A DNA stretch of 64,000 nt, taken from assembly GCA_902583345.1 (NCBI GenBank), contig CACHVT010000002.1:45487-109486 (forward strand). The letters run 5' to 3'. Every line of letters begins with the position of its first letter. Position 1 is the stretch's first letter. Shown here one piece after another: positions 58,590-64,000 of the stretch. The stretch comes from an uncultured Pelagibacteraceae bacterium. Lineage in GTDB: Bacteria > Pseudomonadota > Alphaproteobacteria > Pelagibacterales > Pelagibacteraceae. The notes under the pieces were generated by a model. That model was given only the letters and a program-made list of their open reading frames with translations. It was not told the origin of the DNA and did no database searches. The translations under genes were made by a program, and so were the position numbers.

Positions 58590-59084
58590 TTAATTAGGTT
58601 TCTTTTTTACTGAATTTGTTTGTTTATTTCTCCAGGCACTTAAATTTTTTCTTATAGTTTTATTACTGATTGATATTATTGATGCAGCAAAGAGCCCTGC
58701 GTTTATTGCTCCGTCTTTTCCAATAGCAACTGTTCCGACTGGTATCCCTTTTGGCATTTGCACTATAGATAGCAAGCTATCAATACCTTTAAGTTTTTTA
58801 CTTTCTATTGGCACTCCTATTACCGGAATTTTCGTTAAAGAGGCAATCATACCTGGAAGATGGGCCGATCCACCAGCTCCAGCAATAATTACAGAAAAAC
58901 CATTTTTTTCCGTTGCTGTAGCAAATTCGTACATTCTTTTTGGAGTTCTGTGCGCAGATACTATTTTTGTTTCATATTTAATTTTAAGTATTTTCAGCAC
59001 TTTTTCGCATATTTTCATTGTTGAGTAATCTGATTGACTACCCATAACTATAGCAACTTTAGGTCTTTTGTTTTTATATGACAT
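58590..59084 (-). CDS. purE: N5-carboxyaminoimidazole ribonucleotide mutase
   Basis: VAIVMGSQSDYSTMKICEKVLK; VSAHRTPKRMYEFA; IAGAGGSAHLPGMIASLT; QMPKGIPVGTVAIG. Confidence 0.96.
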   Translation of the reverse strand: MSYKNKRPKVAIVMGSQSDYSTMKICEKVLKILKIKYETKIVSAHRTPKRMYEFATATEKNGFSVIIAGAGGSAHLPGMIASLTKIPVIGVPIESKKLKGIDSLLSIVQMPKGIPVGTVAIGKDGAINAGLFAASIISISNKTIRKNLSAWRNKQTNSVKKKPN

Positions 59085-59133
59085 TTTAATCTTTTAATAT
59101 CAAAAAATTAACCACTAATATATATCTAATAAT

Positions 59134-60102
59134 ATGAAATATAGAATTGATAATCTTCAATACTGCAAATGGTCAAGAGAAGTATTTAAAATAAACCGCG
59201 AAGCAGGACTTGATGCAGTTCATGTAACTGTAGTTTATCATGAAGATTATGAAGAGTTTAAAGCAAAAATAAGTGAGTGGGATAAATATTTTGAGGAAAA
59301 TTCAGATTTAATTTTTTTGGGTAAGTCATATAAAGATATAGAAAAAGCAAAATTAGAGAAAAAAACTGCTATTTTTTTTGGTTTTCAAAATTGTTCGCCA
59401 ATTGAAGACGATATCAGACTTGTTGAAAAAATTTATCAAAAAGGATGTCGCTTTATGCAACTTACTTATAACAATCAATCTCTATTGGCTACTGGATGTT
59501 ATGAAAAAAATGATAGCGGTGTCACAAATTTTGGAAAAGAAGCTATAAGAGAAATGAATAGATTGGGAATTGTAATTGACATGTCGCACTCTGGAGAAAA
59601 AAGTACATTAGATGCGATCGAGATAAGTCAAAAGCCAATAGCCATTACACATGCAAATCCAAATTTTTGGCACGAAGCGCTTAGAAATAAATCAAATGAC
59701 CTTTTAAAAATCTTAAGTGAAAGTGGAGGTATGCTAGGCTTATCTTTATATTCACACCATTTAAAAAATGGTAGCGATTGTACCTTAGATAGTTTTTGTG
59801 AAATGGCCGCACAAACCTGTGAATTAATGGAAGTGAAAAATGTTGGTATTGGTTCTGATCTTTGTCTTAATCAACCCGATACTATTGTCGAATGGATGCG
59901 TAATGGGACTTGGGCAAAAAAAAAAAATTTTGGAGAAGGATCTAAAGAAAAACCAGGTTTTCCCAAACAACCTGATTGGTTTATTGATGCTAGAGGATTT
60001 TACAATCTAGAGAATGGACTTAAAAAAGTGGGTTTTAATGAAGATGAAGTTAATGGTATTTTGGGAAACAATTGGTTTAATTTTTATAAAGGAATAAACT
60101 AG
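59134..60102 (+). CDS. Membrane dipeptidase family (peptidase M19)
   Basis: GFQNCSPIEDDIRLVEKIYQKGCRFMQLTYNNQSLLATGCYE...GLTNxG-like GVTNFGKEAIREMNRLGIVIDMSHSGEKSTLDAIEIS; ITHANPNF; VGIGSDL. Confidence 0.88.
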   Translation: MKYRIDNLQYCKWSREVFKINREAGLDAVHVTVVYHEDYEEFKAKISEWDKYFEENSDLIFLGKSYKDIEKAKLEKKTAIFFGFQNCSPIEDDIRLVEKIYQKGCRFMQLTYNNQSLLATGCYEKNDSGVTNFGKEAIREMNRLGIVIDMSHSGEKSTLDAIEISQKPIAITHANPNFWHEALRNKSNDLLKILSESGGMLGLSLYSHHLKNGSDCTLDSFCEMAAQTCELMEVKNVGIGSDLCLNQPDTIVEWMRNGTWAKKKNFGEGSKEKPGFPKQPDWFIDARGFYNLENGLKKVGFNEDEVNGILGNNWFNFYKGIN

Positions 60103-61763
60103 TGGAGATAAAACTTAGAGATCCGAAACTGGTAATGAAACTTTCTAAACTTGGATCATTTCATCAATCAAAATTATCATTTCTAAGATCTTTCTTAAAA
60201 GAATTTAAAGACTGGGATTACAAGAGAGATTTATTTGACTTAGATGAAAATGGAAATGGAAAAGCTGTATATTCCTTAAAAAAAAATAATAAAACTTATT
60301 CATTAGTTTGTTTTGCAAACAATATCAGTGATTTAGAGAGATCTGATAGGGTAATTGCAACTAGATGGGACGCAGCTTTTGCTTTACATGACGGTGTACC
60401 TTCGAAGATGGACATTGATAGACTTCATAAAAATGTTCCAAAACAAGAAGTTGGAAGACTTTCCTATAAAGAGTTAACCTTATCCAGAGCCAATAAATCA
60501 ATTAGAATATTTAATTATATTGTTGAGTGTTTATCTAAAGGAAAACAACCGGATAAAAAAAAAATCTTAGATGTTGGTTATTTATACAGAACTACAGCAG
60601 TTTATGGATCTGGTAAATTTGGTTTAGCAGATAGATTTAGAATAAAAAATAGAAATGAAATTTGTGGTCCATTTAGATTAGAAATGATGCTGGTTTATTT
60701 AGTTAGACAATTTACTTTTGATCAGGTCAATCATATTGCTAAACAAAAAAATCCTAGGGATGCGGTAGAACTAGATAGAGAAATTTGCAGAAATCTAGGA
60801 ATAGGAAATTCTACTGGCCTTGGAATGGCTCCATTTATTATAAATCATCCAATTCTATTAAATAATTGGATTTTATCTAGAGAAACTTCTCTAAAAAAAA
60901 TAAGGGAAATTAAAAAAGTAGCAAATGAAGATTCGGAAATTTTCAAAATTTTTTTAAAAAAATCGATCAAAAATATAAGTTATTGGAACACAGAAAGTGA
61001 ATATCAAAAAAAAAAAATAAAAGAGCTTTATGAAGATTTAAAAAAACTAATAAATTTTTTAGATGATAATTTTGATTTTAAAAAAAATTATCCTTTTAAT
61101 GATTTGTATATTTGGTGCGAAAAAAATCTTAAAGATGAATGTATAGAATTCGCAGTTTCCATGTTTATGGAGCCTTATGATAATATTATTAACCCTTTAA
61201 TTAGAAAAATGAGTGCAGATGAGGATAAGTTTTTTACTATTCCTGCGCAAAAAAATATTGAATGTTTAAGAAAAATTATAGAAGAAAATTATTCACAAAT
61301 TATTAAAATTGATTTTTCAAAAAAAGAAAATAATCAAAATTTTTGGTTTATTTCTAAAAATAAGGAAGAACCAAGATTAGCTGATAGATATAAAGAACAA
61401 GGATCTGAGTTAGAGCAACCACTTGCAATTGCAAGAGATATAAAAAAACTTTATGAGAGAATCTCCAACATAAAAAATAGCTTAACTGTTGGAAAATTTT
61501 TAATTGAAAATAATGATTTAAGACATCTAGTTAGAAGAGTATTTATTTCAGAATTTTTTCCGTATGCTGAGATTCAGGATAATACAATTGGTTCACAACT
61601 AATGCCTATTGATATGCTAAGATTAAAACTATCTTTTTTTGGTGCAGTTAAATTTGATCCACGATCAGACAAATGGTTAAGAATTTGTATGTTTCAAGGA
61701 GCACCTTTGCCAAATGAACTGAAATCTTTGGATAGTGGATGGATATATAACTCTATAAATTAA
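60102..61763 (+). CDS. Uncharacterised conserved protein, 553 aa
   Basis: GTG start in TAGTG overlap with dipeptidase stop; no recognised fold motif; polar, full-length ORF. Confidence 0.75.
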   Translation: MEIKLRDPKLVMKLSKLGSFHQSKLSFLRSFLKEFKDWDYKRDLFDLDENGNGKAVYSLKKNNKTYSLVCFANNISDLERSDRVIATRWDAAFALHDGVPSKMDIDRLHKNVPKQEVGRLSYKELTLSRANKSIRIFNYIVECLSKGKQPDKKKILDVGYLYRTTAVYGSGKFGLADRFRIKNRNEICGPFRLEMMLVYLVRQFTFDQVNHIAKQKNPRDAVELDREICRNLGIGNSTGLGMAPFIINHPILLNNWILSRETSLKKIREIKKVANEDSEIFKIFLKKSIKNISYWNTESEYQKKKIKELYEDLKKLINFLDDNFDFKKNYPFNDLYIWCEKNLKDECIEFAVSMFMEPYDNIINPLIRKMSADEDKFFTIPAQKNIECLRKIIEENYSQIIKIDFSKKENNQNFWFISKNKEEPRLADRYKEQGSELEQPLAIARDIKKLYERISNIKNSLTVGKFLIENNDLRHLVRRVFISEFFPYAEIQDNTIGSQLMPIDMLRLKLSFFGAVKFDPRSDKWLRICMFQGAPLPNELKSLDSGWIYNSIN

Positions 61764-62371
61764 TGATAAGTTTGAGTGAAATTGATACAACAGTAAAAAG
61801 AGCAACTAAAGCAGTTGGATTTTCATGGGGCATTGCAGAAGAGGTAGGAAAATGTATTCGTATCTTAGAGATGTTTGGGTTACCTGGACTAAAAAACCTT
61901 AATCAGTATTTCAGAGTTTTTAATAGTAAAAAATTTCAAAATATAAGTTTAATATCTAAATCAAACATTTCAAACTTATCCTACTGTCCAATAATTTCTG
62001 GTTTAAATTTTTTAGACCAGAGCCATGTATTGCAAGATTTAGTAGAAATTGAATTTGAAAATGTTGCTTTTCCAATTATTTTCGTAGCTTTTTTAAGCAG
62101 GTCATCTGAAATAATTGGAAAACGAATATTTTTGAAAATTGATGGAAAAGAATTTTTATTAAACTTTAACCAATCTATTTATTCAAATTACTTTAGTGAA
62201 AAGATAATCGAACAAGCAAGTAAAATTAAAATTACTTTTATTGAAAACAAAAATTCTTTTAATGATAAAGAGTGGCAAGAACTTTACAAGCTTTCAGAGC
62301 AAACATTTGTTAATGAAACGGACGAATTAAAACAAAAAGCAGCTGGAGCAGGTTTAACTGATAATGATTAA
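61763..62371 (+). CDS. DUF3726 family protein
   Basis: TAATG overlap; MISLSEIDTTVKRATKAVGFSWGIAEEVGKCIRILEMFGLPGL typical DUF3726 N-terminus. Confidence 0.75.
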   Translation: MISLSEIDTTVKRATKAVGFSWGIAEEVGKCIRILEMFGLPGLKNLNQYFRVFNSKKFQNISLISKSNISNLSYCPIISGLNFLDQSHVLQDLVEIEFENVAFPIIFVAFLSRSSEIIGKRIFLKIDGKEFLLNFNQSIYSNYFSEKIIEQASKIKITFIENKNSFNDKEWQELYKLSEQTFVNETDELKQKAAGAGLTDND

Positions 62372-62519
62372 AGAATTAGAAAATTATAATATCGATGAAA
62401 TGAATGATATTTGTGAGGATTGTATAAAAAAAGATACTACTGTATCTCAAAATTTAATTTTAATCGGATTTAAAATTTGTGAGTCATGTAGACTTTCAAA
62501 AAATATCTTTCCTGTTTAA
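62364..62519 (+). CDS. 51-aa mini-protein with two CxxC pairs (putative Zn ribbon; not in ORF track)
   Basis: MIKELENYNIDEMNDICEDCIKKDTTVSQNLILIGFKICESCRLSKNIFPV*; start overlaps DUF3726 3' end. Confidence 0.55.
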   Translation: MIKELENYNIDEMNDICEDCIKKDTTVSQNLILIGFKICESCRLSKNIFPV

Positions 62520-63067
62520 CTTATAGTACTTATAGGTAAAGAGTTTAATTTACTCATAACAAAAGATATTGAAATGAAAGCGATTATTAAAAAAGATAAA
62601 ACTACCACACCAAAAGCTTTGAAATTTGATTTAAGATTCAACGTTTGTTTAGTTGCAATTATTAGTCCAGCAAAAATCCAGAATTGAGTTATAAAAATTA
62701 TTGGAATTAATAAATCTGGAGTAACAGCAAAAAATCTTAATATTCCTGGCGCATGAGCATATCCTACACTTATTAAAACTTTTTTAAATGGAACTTTTGT
62801 TTCCTTATCTGGAAATAATTTAACACCAATAACATATATAAAGAGACCCCAAACTAGCCATGTGAATATTGCAGTTAATCCAGATAAACCAATTGCTGTT
62901 TTTACTATAGTGTTTGCAGCTATGGCACCAGCAATACCATCTAATATCATTATTAAACCAGAAAAATATATTGCAGCTTCCCCAAAATTGGTATTATCTT
63001 TATAAAGATTTTTGTCTAACTTTAAAGACCGAAAAAATATATTTAAAAATTCTCCAAACATATTCAA
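62516..63067 (-). CDS. YIP1-family-like integral membrane protein
   Basis: Several TM segments; FKKVLISVGYAHAPGILRFFAVTPDLLIPIIFITQFWIFAGLIIATKQTLNLKSNFKAFGVV. Confidence 0.7.
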   Translation of the reverse strand: MNMFGEFLNIFFRSLKLDKNLYKDNTNFGEAAIYFSGLIMILDGIAGAIAANTIVKTAIGLSGLTAIFTWLVWGLFIYVIGVKLFPDKETKVPFKKVLISVGYAHAPGILRFFAVTPDLLIPIIFITQFWIFAGLIIATKQTLNLKSNFKAFGVVVLSFLIIAFISISFVMSKLNSLPISTIS

Positions 63068-63723
63068 AATAAAGTAGTTTCCTTTTTTATATATTTATCT
63101 AAAATTTTACATAAATTTTCTTCAGATTTTGAAAAAAAATGGTTTGCATCATTAACTGGTTGAAATTCAACTTTTATTCCTTTTTGTGATGACAATCTTT
63201 TGTCTAACTCATTTATGGATTCAATTGGAACTAGCTCATCTCTTTTACCAAAAACCATTAAGCCCGAGGTTGGACAGGGCGATAAAAAAGAGAAATCATA
63301 TACGTTTGGCTGAGGTGAGATAGCAATAAATCTATTTATTTCGGGTCTTCTCATTAGTAATTGCATAGCAATCAATGAGCCAAATGAAAAACCTGATATC
63401 CAGCACTGAGAGTTATCAAAATTTTCTTTTTCTAGCCAATCTAAAGCTGCGGCTGCATCAGCTAATTCTCCTTGACCATTATCAAAATCTCCATCACTTT
63501 TTCCAACTCCTCTAAAGTTAACTCTACAGACTGAAAAATCATTTTCCACAAATATATGAAAAGTTTCTACGACAACTTTATTATTCATTGTTCCTCCATA
63601 CTGAGGATGCGGTTGAAGAACTAAAGCGATTGGCGATGTATTTTTTTTACTTTTAAAATATTTTGCTTCAAGTCTGCCTGCGGGTCCAGGAATAAATATT
63701 TCAACAATCTTATTTTTTTCCAT
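63064..63723 (-). CDS. Alpha/beta hydrolase
   Basis: LQPHPQYGGTMNNKVV; CRVNFRGVGKSDG; WISGFSFGSLIAMQLLM nucleophile elbow; NDANHFF catalytic His. Confidence 0.92.
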   Translation of the reverse strand: MEKNKIVEIFIPGPAGRLEAKYFKSKKNTSPIALVLQPHPQYGGTMNNKVVVETFHIFVENDFSVCRVNFRGVGKSDGDFDNGQGELADAAAALDWLEKENFDNSQCWISGFSFGSLIAMQLLMRRPEINRFIAISPQPNVYDFSFLSPCPTSGLMVFGKRDELVPIESINELDKRLSSQKGIKVEFQPVNDANHFFSKSEENLCKILDKYIKKETTLF

Positions 63724-63814
63724 AAATGCAATTGATTATTAATCTCAAAAATTTTTAAGTTATTAAAAATATGTCTACCATATGTAGCAGACAAATTGCT
63801 ATTTTTAATTATCT

Positions 63815-63839
63815 AAACTTGACTATTTTAGTATGGTAT
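63815..63839 (+). promoter_or_regulatory. IscR type-I-like operator upstream of Rrf2/IscR gene
   Basis: AAACTTGACTATTTTAGTATGGTAT agrees with 22/25 positions of the E. coli type-I IscR consensus ATASYYGACTRWWWYAGTCRRSTAT (consensus recalled from memory). Confidence 0.55.
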
Positions 63840-63869
63840 ATATATAAACTGTTGCAATTAAAGGATTTT

Positions 63870-64000
63870 ATGAAGCTCAGTACAAAAGGAAGATACGCTG
63901 TTATGGCTCTTGCAGATATAGCAAAGTTCGAAAACAGTAACCCTGTTTCACTTAGAGATATATCTCTAAGACAGGGGATATCATTACTTTATTTAGAGCA
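63870..64000 (+). CDS. iscR: Rrf2 family transcriptional regulator (IscR-like), truncated by window end
   Basis: [44 protein letters not shown]: Rrf2 N-terminal wHTH. Confidence 0.88.
   Translation, partial: MKLSTKGRYAVMALADIAKFENSNPVSLRDISLRQGISLLYLE

Noticed and set aside
1-64000. CRISPR arrays, tRNA/rRNA genes, transposons, prophage or restriction systems
   Set aside because: No repeated spacer arrays, no tRNA-like cloverleaf signatures seen in spacers, no transposase or phage proteins among ORFs

Overview
AT-rich, densely packed bacterial chromosome segment. Gene content and style match a SAR11/Pelagibacterales genome: streamlined spacers, tiny or negative intergenic distances, TTG/GTG starts, and a PII-independent-type N/C1 gene set. 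I support about 66 CDS, including 3 short ORFs missing from the supplied track and a truncated CDS at each window edge. I also support two intrinsic terminators, one well-formed sigma70-like promoter and one IscR-like operator. I saw no rRNA, tRNA, CRISPR, IS element or phage.

The dominant theme, from about 15.7 to 54.7 kb, is methylated-amine, one-carbon and nitrogen metabolism: gmaS (gamma-glutamylmethylamide synthetase) overlapping a diaminopropionate ammonia-lyase; amtB plus a small membrane partner; a second type-III glutamine synthetase with a three-protein GltB-like (GlxBCD/MgsABC-type) set; a DAO-family FAD oxidoreductase; a malyl-CoA lyase / malate thiokinase / PEP carboxylase cassette (serine-cycle half-module); tdm (DUF1989-GcvT fusion, TMAO demethylase); a TMAO/glycine-betaine ABC transporter; tmm; Fe-ADH; gshA-gshB; fhs; and soxBDAG/mgdABCD-type genes.

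Most of this is a recognisable SAR11 C1 island. The least explained parts are: (i) a coupled M19 dipeptidase / 553-aa unknown / DUF3726 / CxxC mini-protein operon at 59.1-62.5 kb; (ii) the dpaL-gmaS overlap, which suggests a methylamine-releasing amino-acid route; (iii) a Lys-rich unknown protein appended to the GOGAT-like operon; and (iv) a MORN-protein trio inside the TMAO/betaine transporter locus. All identifications are by reading motifs; no searches were run.
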